Of a DNA stretch of 61,504 nt, positions 40,993 to 49,812 are shown piece after piece; position 1 is the stretch's first letter, and the number at the start of each line of letters is the position of its first letter. A program made the translations under genes and the position numbers. The stretch lies in assembly GCA_017536885.1 (NCBI GenBank), contig JAFWCM010000053.1:1-61504 (forward strand), given 5' to 3'. The stretch comes from Solobacterium sp. Lineage in GTDB: Bacteria; Bacillota_I; Bacilli_A; Erysipelotrichales; Erysipelotrichaceae. Under the pieces are notes generated by a model. The model had not been told where the DNA came from. It saw only the letters and a list, made by a program, of their open reading frames with translations, and did no database searches.

Positions 40993-41856
40993 CTATTTTA
41001 GCGCGTTTTCCAGTCCGATGTATACGAACAGCATACGATCCTTGCCGTTCATATCCTTCACAATCTCAAATTCCGCTTCCGGAAGGGTTTCTCTGACCAG
41101 CCTGCTCATCGCCTCACGCTGGTTCCAGCCCATCTCAAACGCCATGAAAGCGCGCTCTTTAAGTACCTTACGGCACTCGGAAAAAATCATGCGGTAAAAT
41201 TTCAGGCCGTCCTCGCCGCCAAACAGCGCCACATGCGGCTCAAAGTCCACCACCGAGGCTTCCATGACCTCTTCCTGAGGAATGTAGGGCGGATTGGAGA
41301 TCAGCACATCATATTTCTTTCCGCTCTCTTCCAGCGGTCTGAGCATGTCTCCGGAGAGAAAGGTGATGTCCGCTCCGTTGTTCTCTGCGTTCTGCCTTGC
41401 CGTTATCAGGGCCGTCTCTGAGATATCCGTGGCGTCCATGCATACCCGCGGTTCTTCCAGTGCCACCGTGATCGCAATGGCACCGCTTCCGGTTCCGACA
41501 TCGACGCACTGCACTGTACCCTCAGAAAAAAAACGGTCGATCCTTGCCAGAATGCCGGCGCACAGTTCTTCTGTTTCGGGACGGGGAATCAGAACTTCCC
41601 GGTTCACGATGAATTTATATCCGTAAAACCAGGAATATCCCAGGACATGCGCCATGGGCTCCTGATTCAGGATCCGCCCCATCCCGGAAGAAAAGGCTTC
41701 CAACATCTCCTCCGGCATTTCCTCTTCGTAGTGGAGGTAGAGGTTATACCGCTCCTGATTGGTCAGCTCCACAAGATATGCCAGCACCGTCTCCGCCGGG
41801 ACCCCGCAGGCCTCGCATTTCTTCTCATACTTTTTTACCGCTTCGCGAAATGTCAT
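40993..41856 (-). CDS. prmC: Release factor glutamine methyltransferase
   Basis: A 287-residue SAM-dependent methyltransferase that methylates the GGQ glutamine of release factors. An N-terminal helical domain (about 1-80) precedes the Rossmann domain with VDVGTGSGAIAI and the catalytic NPPY in LISNPPYIP. RPETEEL is also typical. The start overlaps the prfA stop by ATGA, placing enzyme and substrate in one coupled unit. Confidence 0.97.
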   Translation of the reverse strand: MTFREAVKKYEKKCEACGVPAETVLAYLVELTNQERYNLYLHYEEEMPEEMLEAFSSGMGRILNQEPMAHVLGYSWFYGYKFIVNREVLIPRPETEELCAGILARIDRFFSEGTVQCVDVGTGSGAIAITVALEEPRVCMDATDISETALITARQNAENNGADITFLSGDMLRPLEESGKKYDVLISNPPYIPQEEVMEASVVDFEPHVALFGGEDGLKFYRMIFSECRKVLKERAFMAFEMGWNQREAMSRLVRETLPEAEFEIVKDMNGKDRMLFVYIGLENALK

Positions 41857-42932
41857 TCTGCCGCCTCCAGTTTCTGCCGTTCATCATCCTGCTGCAGCCT
41901 GTCGAGGATATCCTGCAGTTTTCCTTCCATCACCCGGTCCAGCTGGGTAATCGTATATCCGATCCTGTGGTCGGTAACCCGGTTCTGAGGATAGTTGTAG
42001 GTCCGGATCTTTTCCGAGCGGTCGCCGGTGCCGATCTTCGCCCGCCGCTCCTTTCCTTCCTGTTCCTCTTTGATGCGCTTGTATTCCTCGTACACTCTCG
42101 ATTTGATCAGCCGCATCGCGGTTTCCCGGTTTTCGATCTGGCTTCTTCCCTCCTGGCAGTTGACGGTGATTCCCGTCGGCACATGAACGATGCGGACAGC
42201 GCTGTCCGTCTTGTTGATATGCTGGCCGCCGGCACCGCTGGCCCGGTGGGTCTCGATCGTGAGATCCTTCGGATCGATTTCAATATCGGCATCTTCCGCA
42301 ATCGGCTGACAGAGCACGGTTGCGGTGCTGGTCTGAATTCTTCCCTGGGACTCCGTCTTCGGAACGCGCTGCACGCGGTGCGCTCCGCTTTCGTATTTCA
42401 GCGCCCGGTATACATCATTGCCGTGAATTTCAAAGATGATCTGGGAAAACCCGCCGGCCTGGGATTCCGAAGCTTCCATCACCGAAACCTTCCAGCCGTT
42501 TCCTTCCGCGTATTTCACATACATGCGGTACAGATCTCCGGCAAAGATATTGCCTTCATCCCCGCCGGCGCCGCCGCGGATTTCCATGATCACATCATGA
42601 TCATCATCCGGGTCCCGGGGAATCAGAAGAATCTGAATTTTCTCCAGGAGCTTTTCCCGCTCCGGAAGGCATTCCGCAAGTTCTTCCTCAGCCATCATGC
42701 GCAGTTCCTCATCGTCATCGTGAACGAGTTCGTTTGCCTCATCGATGCGCCGGTTCAGCTCCAGAAGCTTCTCATACGCTTCGCACGGAGCCGCAAGCCT
42801 GGCCTGCTCGCGGGAAAGACGAGCGCTTTCCTTTACGGAAGAGAGCACTTCTTCCGACATCAGCTTCTCACTGATCGAATCATAGGTTTCCTTCATCGCG
42901 CGAAGTCTGTTTTCCATCGCTTCCTGATTCAT
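41853..42932 (-). CDS. prfA: Peptide chain release factor 1
   Basis: A 359-residue RF1 that reads UAA and UAG. The peptidyl-hydrolysis motif GGQ lies in GAGGQHINKTDSAVR. The codon-recognition motif in RVPKTESQGR is PKT, where PAT/PVT is more usual. The ATG at 42932 has AGGAGG 9 bases upstream, and the open frame further upstream is not coding. Followed by prmC with a four-base overlap; rpoD lies 79 bases upstream on the same strand. Confidence 0.97.
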   Translation of the reverse strand: MNQEAMENRLRAMKETYDSISEKLMSEEVLSSVKESARLSREQARLAAPCEAYEKLLELNRRIDEANELVHDDDEELRMMAEEELAECLPEREKLLEKIQILLIPRDPDDDHDVIMEIRGGAGGDEGNIFAGDLYRMYVKYAEGNGWKVSVMEASESQAGGFSQIIFEIHGNDVYRALKYESGAHRVQRVPKTESQGRIQTSTATVLCQPIAEDADIEIDPKDLTIETHRASGAGGQHINKTDSAVRIVHVPTGITVNCQEGRSQIENRETAMRLIKSRVYEEYKRIKEEQEGKERRAKIGTGDRSEKIRTYNYPQNRVTDHRIGYTITQLDRVMEGKLQDILDRLQQDDERQKLEAAE

Positions 42933-43011
42933 AAAAAAGATCCTCCTGCTGTTTGTTCTACCAGAGACTGACAGACAAATGATACACAACCGAAGGATCT
43001 TTGATGTAGTT

Positions 43012-44178
43012 TCAATTCTCTTTCCAGTCCCTGAAATCCTGTTTGCATGCATAATTGCGGTTGAGCTTCCGAAGCGCCTTGGCTTCGATCTGACGGATTC
43101 TCTCCCGCGTGACATTGCATTCCCTACCGACTTCTTCCAGAGTTTTCGGCCTTCCGTCATCGAGGCCGAAGCGCATGCGTATGATCTTCTGTTCCCGCTC
43201 ATTGAGCATCTGAAGAATCCGGTCCATCTCCTCTTTCAGAAATGCGTTGTTGGCATAATCCTTCGGATCGACGATCGAAGTATCCTCGATGAAGTCGCTC
43301 AATGTCGAGTTCTCCTCTTCGCCCGCCGGGGTTTCAAGACTCACCGGCTCCATGGCGATCTTGAGAATCTCCTCCACCCGTTCCGGTGTCATGCCTTCCA
43401 TCTTCGCCGCAATCTCCCGGTAGGTCGGTTCTCTTCCGAGTTCCTGGATCAGCTGTTTCTCGGTGCGGCGCACCTTCATGATCTGCTCGCCCATATGGAC
43501 GGGAAGGCGGATGTCGCGGGACTGGTCGGCGATGGCCCGGATCATCGACTGCCGGATCCACCAGGTCGCATAAGTGCTGAACCGGAATCCCTTCTGATAG
43601 TCGAATTTCTCCACAGCCCGCATCAGGCCCATATTGCCTTCCTGAATCAGATCCTGGAACGAAAGACCGCGCTTGATGTATTTCTTCGCGATCGAAACAA
43701 CCAGTCTCAGATTGGAATTGATGAGCTTGTTTCTCGCTTCCTGATCTCCCTCCTGGCATCTCTTTGCGATCTCTTTCTCCTCTTCCGGGGAAAGAAGCGG
43801 AATCTTGCCGATTTCCTGCAGATAGAGACGTACGCTGTCGCCGGTGGAAGCCCTGCGGTCGGTCTGCACAAATGCATCGGGAACCTCATCGTCTTCGGAA
43901 TACTTCTCGTCCTCCTCGCCGATGCCTTCCTCTTCGCGCTCTTCTTCGATTTCCTCTTCAAACAGATCGTCATCGGTTCCGTTCAGAAAGATATCATGAT
44001 CGCTGCACCAGTCAAAAAGAATATCGAGTTCCTCTTCCGAAAGATGAGCTTTCTCCGCTTTTTCCTGCAGTAACTCCTGACTGATTTTTTCGCCGGCTTC
44101 ATGCTTTTTCAGGATTTCCTTCTCCAGCGTGTCGAGATCTCCTTCCGAAATGATCGCCGGTTTCTTCTTCTCTGCCAT
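43012..44178 (-). CDS. rpoD: Primary sigma factor RpoD/SigA
   Basis: A 388-residue sigma-70 family housekeeping factor. The N-terminal part (1-105) is acidic, with a Glu-rich stretch at about 74-95. Region 1.2 starts at [16 protein letters not shown]. Region 2 includes [20 protein letters not shown] and [20 protein letters not shown]. Region 4 has the helix-turn-helix [20 protein letters not shown]. The promoters seen in this window (TTGACA/TATAAT-like) fit this factor. It is usually next to dnaG, but no primase gene is here; instead it leads into prfA-prmC-srtB. Start ATG at 44178 with AAAGGGG upstream. Confidence 0.97.
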   Translation of the reverse strand: MAEKKKPAIISEGDLDTLEKEILKKHEAGEKISQELLQEKAEKAHLSEEELDILFDWCSDHDIFLNGTDDDLFEEEIEEEREEEGIGEEDEKYSEDDEVPDAFVQTDRRASTGDSVRLYLQEIGKIPLLSPEEEKEIAKRCQEGDQEARNKLINSNLRLVVSIAKKYIKRGLSFQDLIQEGNMGLMRAVEKFDYQKGFRFSTYATWWIRQSMIRAIADQSRDIRLPVHMGEQIMKVRRTEKQLIQELGREPTYREIAAKMEGMTPERVEEILKIAMEPVSLETPAGEEENSTLSDFIEDTSIVDPKDYANNAFLKEEMDRILQMLNEREQKIIRMRFGLDDGRPKTLEEVGRECNVTRERIRQIEAKALRKLNRNYACKQDFRDWKEN

Positions 44179-44211
44179 CAGGCACCCCTTTCCCTTTTGA
44201 CAACTGTTTCA

Positions 44212-44220
44212 ATTTTAACA
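44212..44220 (-). promoter_or_regulatory. Extended -10 promoter of rpoD
   Basis: TG-t-TAAAAT on the minus strand, 33 bases before the start codon. Confidence 0.6.
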
Positions 44221-44253
44221 TAGGAGAGGTTTGAACGGCAGAGAACCGGACGA

Positions 44254-44278
44254 AAGAAAAACCCGCATCCGCAGGTTT
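44254..44278 (-). terminator. Terminator of rpmE
   Basis: On the minus strand AACCTGC pairs with GCGGGTT (one G-U) around a short loop, followed by TTTCTTTC. Confidence 0.65.
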
Positions 44279-44290
44279 CCCTTTCATTCA

Positions 44291-44494
44291 TTACTTTAAT
44301 CCGTACTTCTTGTTGAACTTTTCAACACGGCCCTGTGCCTGAGCGAATCTCTGGCGTCCGGTGTAGAACGGATGGCAGTTCGAGCAGGTATCCACTTTGA
44401 TTTCCTTCAGTGTGGAACCGGTCATGAACTCACTTCCGCAGCTTGTGCAGACGACCTTGCACTCATAGTACTTCGGATGAATGTCCTTCTTCAT
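44291..44494 (-). CDS. rpmE: Ribosomal protein bL31 (zinc-binding form)
   Basis: A 67-residue large-subunit protein. It has the zinc-type cysteine set in [13 protein letters not shown] and [11 protein letters not shown], so it is the C+ form and not the zinc-independent paralogue. The start has AAGGGAG. It lies 91 bases after murA with its own promoter, so it can be made separately. Confidence 0.97.
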   Translation of the reverse strand: MKKDIHPKYYECKVVCTSCGSEFMTGSTLKEIKVDTCSNCHPFYTGRQRFAQAQGRVEKFNKKYGLK

Positions 44495-44550
44495 AGTTCT
44501 TCTCCCTTCATGCCTTGAGCCTCATGCGTGCTCAAAGAAAGTGCTTAACA

Positions 44551-44580
44551 ACTATAACACGGCAGTTTTGTCAGAGGCAA
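44551..44580 (-). promoter_or_regulatory. Promoter of rpmE
   Basis: On the minus strand TTGCCT (44580-44575), an 18-base spacer ending in TGT, then TATAGT (44556-44551). Confidence 0.7.
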
Positions 44581-44585
44581 GATGT

Positions 44586-45845
44586 TTATTCCACTTTTTC
44601 CCGCCAGATCACGCCGCCGAGTGCTTTCAGCTTGCCGTCAATGTTGTCATATCCCCGGTCGATGTGATAGACGTCATGGATTTCCGTAACGCCGTCCGCA
44701 AGCAGGCCGGCGATCACCAGCGCCGCACCGCAGCGAAGATCAGTAGCGGTCACCTTGTCTCCGTAAAGCATCGTAGGTCCTTTGACGTAGCACTTGCCGG
44801 TTGAGATTTCGATATCCGCGCCCATGCGCTGCAGTTCGAGACAATGCTTGAACCGTTCGGTATAAATCGTATCGGTGATCTCACTGATGCCCGTTGCCTG
44901 GGTCAGGTAGGAGGTCATCGGCTGCTGCAGATCCGTCGCATATCCGGGATATGGCTTGGTGGTGATATTCACCCCGTGCATGCGTTCGCTTTTCGTCACC
45001 AGTATCGAATCGACTCCTATTTCAAGATTGGCTCCGGTTTCCTGCAGTTTGGAGGTCAGTGCCTCGATGTGCTTGGGAATCACATTGCAGATCTTCATGG
45101 AATCGGCACAGGCGGCCGCCATGATGACAAAGGTTCCCGCCTCAATGCGGTCCGGTATAATCTCGTGGAAACAGCCCTGAAGCTCCCTGACGCCTTCAAT
45201 CGTGATGACGTTGGTTCCGGCGCCGCGGATATTCGCACCCATCTTGTTGAGAAGCGTCGCCACATCGATGATTTCCGGCTCCTTCGCCGCGTTTTCGATG
45301 ATCGTGCGCCCTTCCGCATAGACCGCCGCCATCAGGATATTGATCGTCGCTCCGACGGAGGGAATATCCAGGAAGATCTTGGCACCCATGAGCTTGTCGG
45401 CCTTGATCGTATAGCATCCCTTGTCATACCTGACTTTGGCGCCAAGCGCCTCAAACCCCTTGATGTGAAGGGTGATCGGGCGCGGGCCGAGGTAACATCC
45501 CCCCGGCATGCGGATTCTCACATAGCCGTATTTGCCCAGAAGCGCACCCATGAAGTAATAGGAAGCTCTGAGTTTTGTGACGACATCCGCATCAAGATCG
45601 GTATTGACCATGGAGGTCGGATCGATGATCAGATGATCTCCCATCTCCCGGACATCCGCGTTGAGGATTCGCAGAATCTTGCTTAAGGAATCCACATCGG
45701 CGATATCGGGAACGCCGCTGATCGTGACCGGGCCGCCCGCAAGCACTGCGGCGGGAATCAGCGCAACTGTCGCATTCTTTGATCCGGAGACCTTCACTTC
45801 GCCCGCAAGACGATGTCCGCCTTCAATCTTGATTACTTTTTCCAT
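44586..45845 (-). CDS. murA: UDP-GlcNAc 1-carboxyvinyltransferase
   Basis: A 419-residue enzyme of the first committed step of peptidoglycan synthesis, moving enolpyruvate from PEP to UDP-GlcNAc. The catalytic, fosfomycin-reactive cysteine is C117 in [11 protein letters not shown]. The substrate-binding N-terminal lysine is in [11 protein letters not shown]. The inside-out alpha/beta barrel length is normal. The start at 45845 lies 23 bases inside the HAD gene, with AAAGGACC as ribosome site. Many Firmicutes have two MurA copies; only one is in this window. Confidence 0.97.
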   Translation of the reverse strand: MEKVIKIEGGHRLAGEVKVSGSKNATVALIPAAVLAGGPVTISGVPDIADVDSLSKILRILNADVREMGDHLIIDPTSMVNTDLDADVVTKLRASYYFMGALLGKYGYVRIRMPGGCYLGPRPITLHIKGFEALGAKVRYDKGCYTIKADKLMGAKIFLDIPSVGATINILMAAVYAEGRTIIENAAKEPEIIDVATLLNKMGANIRGAGTNVITIEGVRELQGCFHEIIPDRIEAGTFVIMAAACADSMKICNVIPKHIEALTSKLQETGANLEIGVDSILVTKSERMHGVNITTKPYPGYATDLQQPMTSYLTQATGISEITDTIYTERFKHCLELQRMGADIEISTGKCYVKGPTMLYGDKVTATDLRCGAALVIAGLLADGVTEIHDVYHIDRGYDNIDGKLKALGGVIWREKVE

Positions 45846-46500
45846 AGGATTTGGTCCTTTCGTTGATTACCAGACGGCACATCTCGGCCGCGTTTGAAAC
45901 GATATAATCACTGCCGGCCTGGTTCTGGCGAAACCGTTCTTCCCGCCTTGCGATCACTCTCATCCCGGCGCGTTTTCCGGCTTCGATGCCGATCTGACTG
46001 TCTTCATACACCCAGCAGTTTTCCGGCGGCGCACCCAGTTTCCGGGCCGCAAGCAGATAGATATCCGGTGCGGGTTTGGGATGTTCGATTTCATCGGCGG
46101 ATACCGTAAAACCGAAATACTCCGCAATCCCCATGGCGTCGAGGCTTTGTGCGATCACCTCTTTTTTACTGCTGGAACAGCAGGCCATCAGAAATCCGTT
46201 CTCCTTCAGTGTCTTCAGGGTTTCGGGAATGTCTTCGAACATGATCGCACGGTAGTCGATCGGATGTGCCAGGTTGTCTTTGACCCATGCGGTTTCGATT
46301 TCCCGGCGGCTCCAGTTGCCCTCAAGCAGATCAAAAAGCAGCTGCCAGGTTCCGTCGGATGTTTTCCCGATCGTCTCGTACAGCGATTCACTCGGACCGG
46401 TGTACCCAAGAGAGCGCATCACCCGTTCCGTTACTTTCGCATACTGGACTTCACTGTCATACAGTATGCCGTCCATGTCAAACAGCACCGCATCTGCCAT
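45823..46500 (-). CDS. HAD-superfamily sugar-phosphatase/mutase-like protein
   Basis: A 225-residue HAD hydrolase of the beta-phosphoglucomutase-like type. Motif I is DMDGILYDSE, motif II CCSSSKK, motif III lysine in HPKPAPDIY, motif IV YEDSQIGIEAG. The cap is the helical type (about 15-80). The substrate could be a sugar phosphate or PGM intermediate; no way to choose. It overlaps murA by 23 bases and has its own promoter. Start ATG at 46500 with GGGGAAAG upstream. Confidence 0.88.
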   Translation of the reverse strand: MADAVLFDMDGILYDSEVQYAKVTERVMRSLGYTGPSESLYETIGKTSDGTWQLLFDLLEGNWSRREIETAWVKDNLAHPIDYRAIMFEDIPETLKTLKENGFLMACCSSSKKEVIAQSLDAMGIAEYFGFTVSADEIEHPKPAPDIYLLAARKLGAPPENCWVYEDSQIGIEAGKRAGMRVIARREERFRQNQAGSDYIVSNAAEMCRLVINERTKSYGKSNQD

Positions 46501-46518
46501 AAAACTTTCCCGGGGATA

Positions 46519-46547
46519 ATTCTACCCGAACTTACACATATTTCCAA
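46519..46547 (-). promoter_or_regulatory. Promoter of the HAD-murA operon
   Basis: On the minus strand TTGGAA (46547-46542), a 17-base spacer, TAGAAT (46524-46519). Confidence 0.75.
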
Positions 46548-46562
46548 CCACAGAATCATTCC

Positions 46563-46588
46563 AAGAGAAAAGGGAGGTTCTGCCTCCC
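46563..46588 (-). terminator. Terminator of fba
   Basis: On the minus strand GGGAGG-CAGAA-CCTCCC followed by TTTTCTCTT. Confidence 0.8.
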
Positions 46589-46605
46589 TGATCCTGTGAA
46601 TATGA

Positions 46606-47472
46606 TTATGCTTTGTTGTCGCAGCCGAATGCTTTGATCAGCTCAACGGTCTTGGCAACGATTGCATCTGCGCCCGGTTTCAGGAGCTTGCGGGGATCAT
46701 ATCCCTTGCCTTCGAGATCCTTGCCGGCTTCGATGTACTTGCGGGTAGCGTCCGCGAATACCAGCTGCAGTTCGGTGTTGACGTTGATCTTGGAAACGCC
46801 CATGTTGATGGCCTTGGAAACCTGATCGAACGGGATGCCGGAGCCGCCGTGGAGAACGAGCGGTTTGCCGTTGACAGCCTTGTTGATCTCATCAAGACGA
46901 TCGAAGTTCAGTCCTGCCCAGTTTGCAGGATACTTTCCGTGAATGTTTCCGATGCCGGCTGCGAGGAAATCTACGCCGAGATTTGCGACAGCTGCGCACT
47001 CTTTCGGATCTGCGAGTTCACCGTTGGAGGTAACACCGTCTTCGGTTCCGCCGATTCCGCCGACTTCGCACTCAACGGAAACACCCTTGGAATGAGCGAG
47101 CTCGATGATTTCCTTGGACTTTGCCATGTTCTCTTCGAAATCGAAGTGAGAGCCGTCGAACATAACGGATGTATATCCGGCATCGATGCAGGCCTTTGCG
47201 CCTTCATAGGTGCCATGGTCGAGATGCAGAGCTACCGGAACAGTGATCCCCATGGAATCATGGAGATCACGGACCAGATCCACAACAACCTTGTAGCCGC
47301 CCATGTACTTGGCAGCGCCTTCGGATGTCTGAATCATGACCGGAGCCTTTGCCTGCTCCGCTGCTGCGAGAATGCACTTTGTCCATTCCAGATTATTTGT
47401 GTTGAACGCACCGATCGCATAATGACCCTCATGAGCCTTCTTGATCATTTCTGTTGCAGAAACCATTACCAT
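46606..47472 (-). CDS. fba: Class II fructose-bisphosphate aldolase
   Basis: A 288-residue zinc-dependent aldolase interconverting fructose 1,6-bisphosphate and two triose phosphates. Zinc and catalytic residues are in ALHLDHGTYEG (Asp, His) and IGNIHGKYP plus LVLHGGSGIP (zinc histidines); phosphate binding involves INVNTELQ. Size and motifs match the Bacillus FbaA kind, though closely related sugar-bisphosphate aldolases cannot be excluded. The ATG at 47472 follows AAGGAGG at 10 bases; a second ATG lies two codons in. Confidence 0.95.
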   Translation of the reverse strand: MVMVSATEMIKKAHEGHYAIGAFNTNNLEWTKCILAAAEQAKAPVMIQTSEGAAKYMGGYKVVVDLVRDLHDSMGITVPVALHLDHGTYEGAKACIDAGYTSVMFDGSHFDFEENMAKSKEIIELAHSKGVSVECEVGGIGGTEDGVTSNGELADPKECAAVANLGVDFLAAGIGNIHGKYPANWAGLNFDRLDEINKAVNGKPLVLHGGSGIPFDQVSKAINMGVSKINVNTELQLVFADATRKYIEAGKDLEGKGYDPRKLLKPGADAIVAKTVELIKAFGCDNKA

Positions 47473-47726
47473 ATTGCAATTATCCTCCTTAATCTGCGTT
47501 TATTGGCGTTTCTATTTTATCCTTTTTCTGAACACTTGAAAAGAGAGAATCCATTCCAGGCCGCGCCGCTGTTTTTTCTTTCCTCCTCGGAAGCGCATTT
47601 TCTTTCCTCTTCCTTCTTCGCTTTCATCCCTGCAGGAATGTACGGCACAGCCCTGTCTTTCGTATGGGCGTCATATCCTTTTCCGAAATTGTCTCAGAAA
47701 AGAAAAAGGGGCAATGCCCCGGGTGA
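47473..47726. other. Intergenic region between fba and rpoE
   Basis: These 254 bases hold the fba leader, a possible minus-strand -10 TAAAAT (47519-47514) and the rpoE terminator. A 36-codon minus-strand ORF (47627-47517) has no convincing ribosome site or family. I see nothing else. Confidence 0.4.
47697..47720 (-). terminator. Terminator of rpoE
   Basis: On the minus strand GGGGC-ATT-GCCCC followed by TTTTTCTTTT. Confidence 0.8.
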
Positions 47727-48056
47727 TCAGTACATCTCCTCCGTCTTGGAAAGACCGAGAAGTTCTCTGTCCTCCGTCTCATAGCCCTCATCGTCTTCAT
47801 CCAGAACAATCGCATCCGCACTGACTTCACTGTAGCTTCTGCGGCTGCGCAGATCCCATTTATTTCCGCTGAGAGAAGCGAACCTGCGGTCGTCCATCAG
47901 CTCTGCATAGAACTGTCTCTTCTTGCGGCTGAGCTTCTCCTCCGGAATTTTCATGGCTTTAGCAACTTCCTGCCATAATTTGGAAAATTCAATTTCCTTT
48001 TTCCGCTTAATCATGCAGTTGTACGCGGTATCAGTCATTGTTACCTTCGTACTCAT
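47727..48056 (-). CDS. rpoE: RNA polymerase delta subunit
   Basis: A 109-residue homologue of the Firmicute RNA polymerase delta factor, which speeds polymerase recycling. The N-terminal HARE-HTH domain (about 1-75) ends in RRFASLSGNKWDLRSRRSY. The acidic tail (from about 80, VLDEDDEGYETEDRE) is short: Bacillus delta is about 170 residues with a long Asp/Glu tail. The ATG at 48056 has GGGAGG 12 bases upstream; a TTG nine codons earlier lies before that site. Strong TTGACA promoter. Confidence 0.85.
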   Translation of the reverse strand: MSTKVTMTDTAYNCMIKRKKEIEFSKLWQEVAKAMKIPEEKLSRKKRQFYAELMDDRRFASLSGNKWDLRSRRSYSEVSADAIVLDEDDEGYETEDRELLGLSKTEEMY

Positions 48057-48130
48057 AGAATCTGATTCCTCCCTGATTATCAATCATGTTCCGAGATCGC
48101 CTTCTGTCTGTCCCGGATTTTACGAGATAT

Positions 48131-48158
48131 ATCTTATACTGTTTATGTCCGCTGTCAA
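48131..48158 (-). promoter_or_regulatory. Promoter of rpoE
   Basis: On the minus strand TTGACA (48158-48153), a 16-base spacer, TAAGAT (48136-48131). The leader is about 70 bases. Confidence 0.7.
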
Positions 48159-48187
48159 TAGTGCTTTTTTCCCATGCGTTTCACATT

Positions 48188-48583
48188 CTAGCATGACGTC
48201 CGCGAGAGGGATGAAACGTACACCGCATCCAGTCTGAACCATCCCGCCGGAGTCTCTTCCTGAAACAGCCGATACTCCAGTTCGGCATGCCCGTCGGTGA
48301 CATTCCATGCCGTAAGACGGGTTGTGAAGAACATTTCGCCGAAGGGCGAACGCACGGTCGTCTGCCCGTCCTTTTCGAAATACAGCTCGGTAATGCTTTC
48401 GGTTTCGCCCTGGTGAATCAGGCGGAAGCCGTCGCTGTTCATCTCCAGTTTTCCCTTTCCGGAAAAAGGTTCCTTCTCCGGAAAAGAGAGCACCTTTCCG
48501 GTAAGGATCGCCTTTCCGTCCGCCAGCACCGCTTCGGTTTTCGCAAGCAGATCCTTCTGCACGATTTTTACTGTCACGATCAT
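48188..48583 (-). CDS. DUF1934 calycin-like protein (YwiB family)
   Basis: A 131-residue beta-rich protein matching DUF1934. Family-like segments are SDGFRLIHQGETESITELYFEKD-type strands and the end LEYRLFQEETPAGWFRLDAVY. A small ligand-binding barrel is expected; function unknown. The start overlaps the stop of the HD gene (ATGA), with AAGGAG upstream. It is third in an ispF-HD-DUF1934 run next to rpoE, as in other Firmicutes. Confidence 0.75.
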   Translation of the reverse strand: MIVTVKIVQKDLLAKTEAVLADGKAILTGKVLSFPEKEPFSGKGKLEMNSDGFRLIHQGETESITELYFEKDGQTTVRSPFGEMFFTTRLTAWNVTDGHAELEYRLFQEETPAGWFRLDAVYVSSLSRTSC

Positions 48584-49812
48584 AGAAGTGATCTGATCTC
48601 CTTGGGAAAATAGATGCGTTTATCCTTCAGCGGTTTTCCTCTGACAAGACTTGAAACAATGAAGGAGGAATCCGAGAGTTCACGGATCTCGCCGCCGTGA
48701 ACGCGGATCCAAACCGCATTATCCTTTTCGCCGGTATAGGGCACATACACACTCTGCATCACATCGTCTTCCGTAAGGTAGTAATCCGGATCAAATCCGC
48801 TTTGTGAAAGACACGCTCTGACATGGGCGATGTTTTCCTGCGAAGCATCCATGTAATCAAACAGTTTCCGGTTCAGCAGCCTTTCGGCAAGATCCGAGGC
48901 AATCGGATCCCCGCAGGACTGCAGTTTCATAAAAGCATAACTGCAGGTGCATTCATCCAGTGCAAAATATTCCGGAAGGCTCAGTTCTCTTCCTTCCAGC
49001 AGCGGCAGAAATTCCGGAATCACGGAAGGTGCCGCGTTTTTTTCATGAAGGTTCCGCAGGCGTTTGAACAACGAGAACAGCATCGTCTCATAGCTTCTTG
49101 CGCCGGGATGATAATACACCTGCCAGTAGCTGTGATATCTTGCCATGACATAGTTTTCCACGGCATAAATCCCGCTCTCCTTGATTACAGGCATGGCATT
49201 GATCACCCGCATGGTGCGGAAGATGCGCTCCATATCGAATTCACCGTAGGTGGTTCCGGTGAAGTAGGCATCCCGCAGAAGATAGTCCATGCGGTCCGCA
49301 TCGAGCTGACCGCTGATCAGCCGCGACAGCAGCGGATTGCGGGAGCGGTGGCGGATCACATCCGCCGTATCTTCCGCAAGCCCCGGTGAAGCCGCTTCGA
49401 GAATACTGCGGATTTCCTCATCCTCTTCGATGATCCGGCAGGTATAGTCTTCATGCGACAGGTTCAGAATTCTCTCAAACGCATGCGAATACGGCGCATG
49501 TCCCACATCGTGCAGCAGCGCTGCCGCCATCACGGTAATCTTTTCCCTTTCATTCAGGGAATCCCGGATCTCCGGAATCTCGCTGACCATCCGCCGGGTG
49601 ATTTCATAGACGCCGATCGAATGGGAAAAGCGCGTGTGACATGCCGTAGGATAGACGACAAATGCACCGCCCAGCTGGCGGATCCGATGCAGGCGCTGAA
49701 ACCATCTGGCATTCAGAAGATTCCAGATCACCTCATAGCTGATATGAATATAGCGGTGCACCGGGTCCCGGAGCACTTTTTCTTCCGATGTCTTTCGGAA
49801 CGATTCACCCAT
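48580..49812 (-). CDS. HD-domain phosphohydrolase (YwfO/dNTPase-like)
   Basis: A 410-residue HD-superfamily hydrolase. Metal motifs: H in TACHTRFSHSIGVYE, HD in ALLHDVGHAPYSHAFE, and D in SGQLDADRMDYLLRD. The organisation is that of dGTPase/SAMHD1-like triphosphohydrolases and Bacillus YwfO, so a dNTPase or nucleotide-pool role is likely. I chose the ATG at 49812 because GGAGGA lies 5 bases upstream; an upstream extension lacks support. It overlaps ispF by 8 bases and DUF1934 by 4. Confidence 0.85.
   Translation of the reverse strand: MGESFRKTSEEKVLRDPVHRYIHISYEVIWNLLNARWFQRLHRIRQLGGAFVVYPTACHTRFSHSIGVYEITRRMVSEIPEIRDSLNEREKITVMAAALLHDVGHAPYSHAFERILNLSHEDYTCRIIEEDEEIRSILEAASPGLAEDTADVIRHRSRNPLLSRLISGQLDADRMDYLLRDAYFTGTTYGEFDMERIFRTMRVINAMPVIKESGIYAVENYVMARYHSYWQVYYHPGARSYETMLFSLFKRLRNLHEKNAAPSVIPEFLPLLEGRELSLPEYFALDECTCSYAFMKLQSCGDPIASDLAERLLNRKLFDYMDASQENIAHVRACLSQSGFDPDYYLTEDDVMQSVYVPYTGEKDNAVWIRVHGGEIRELSDSSFIVSSLVRGKPLKDKRIYFPKEIRSLL

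Noticed and set aside
42933-43202. N-terminal extension of prfA into rpoD
   Set aside because: The in-frame extension overlaps the end of rpoD and lacks a ribosome site. The ATG at 42932 has AGGAGG and gives a normal RF1 length.
47517-47627. 36-codon minus-strand ORF between rpoE and fba
   Set aside because: Highly charged with no family, weak ribosome site, and overlapping the likely fba promoter. No support beyond an open frame.
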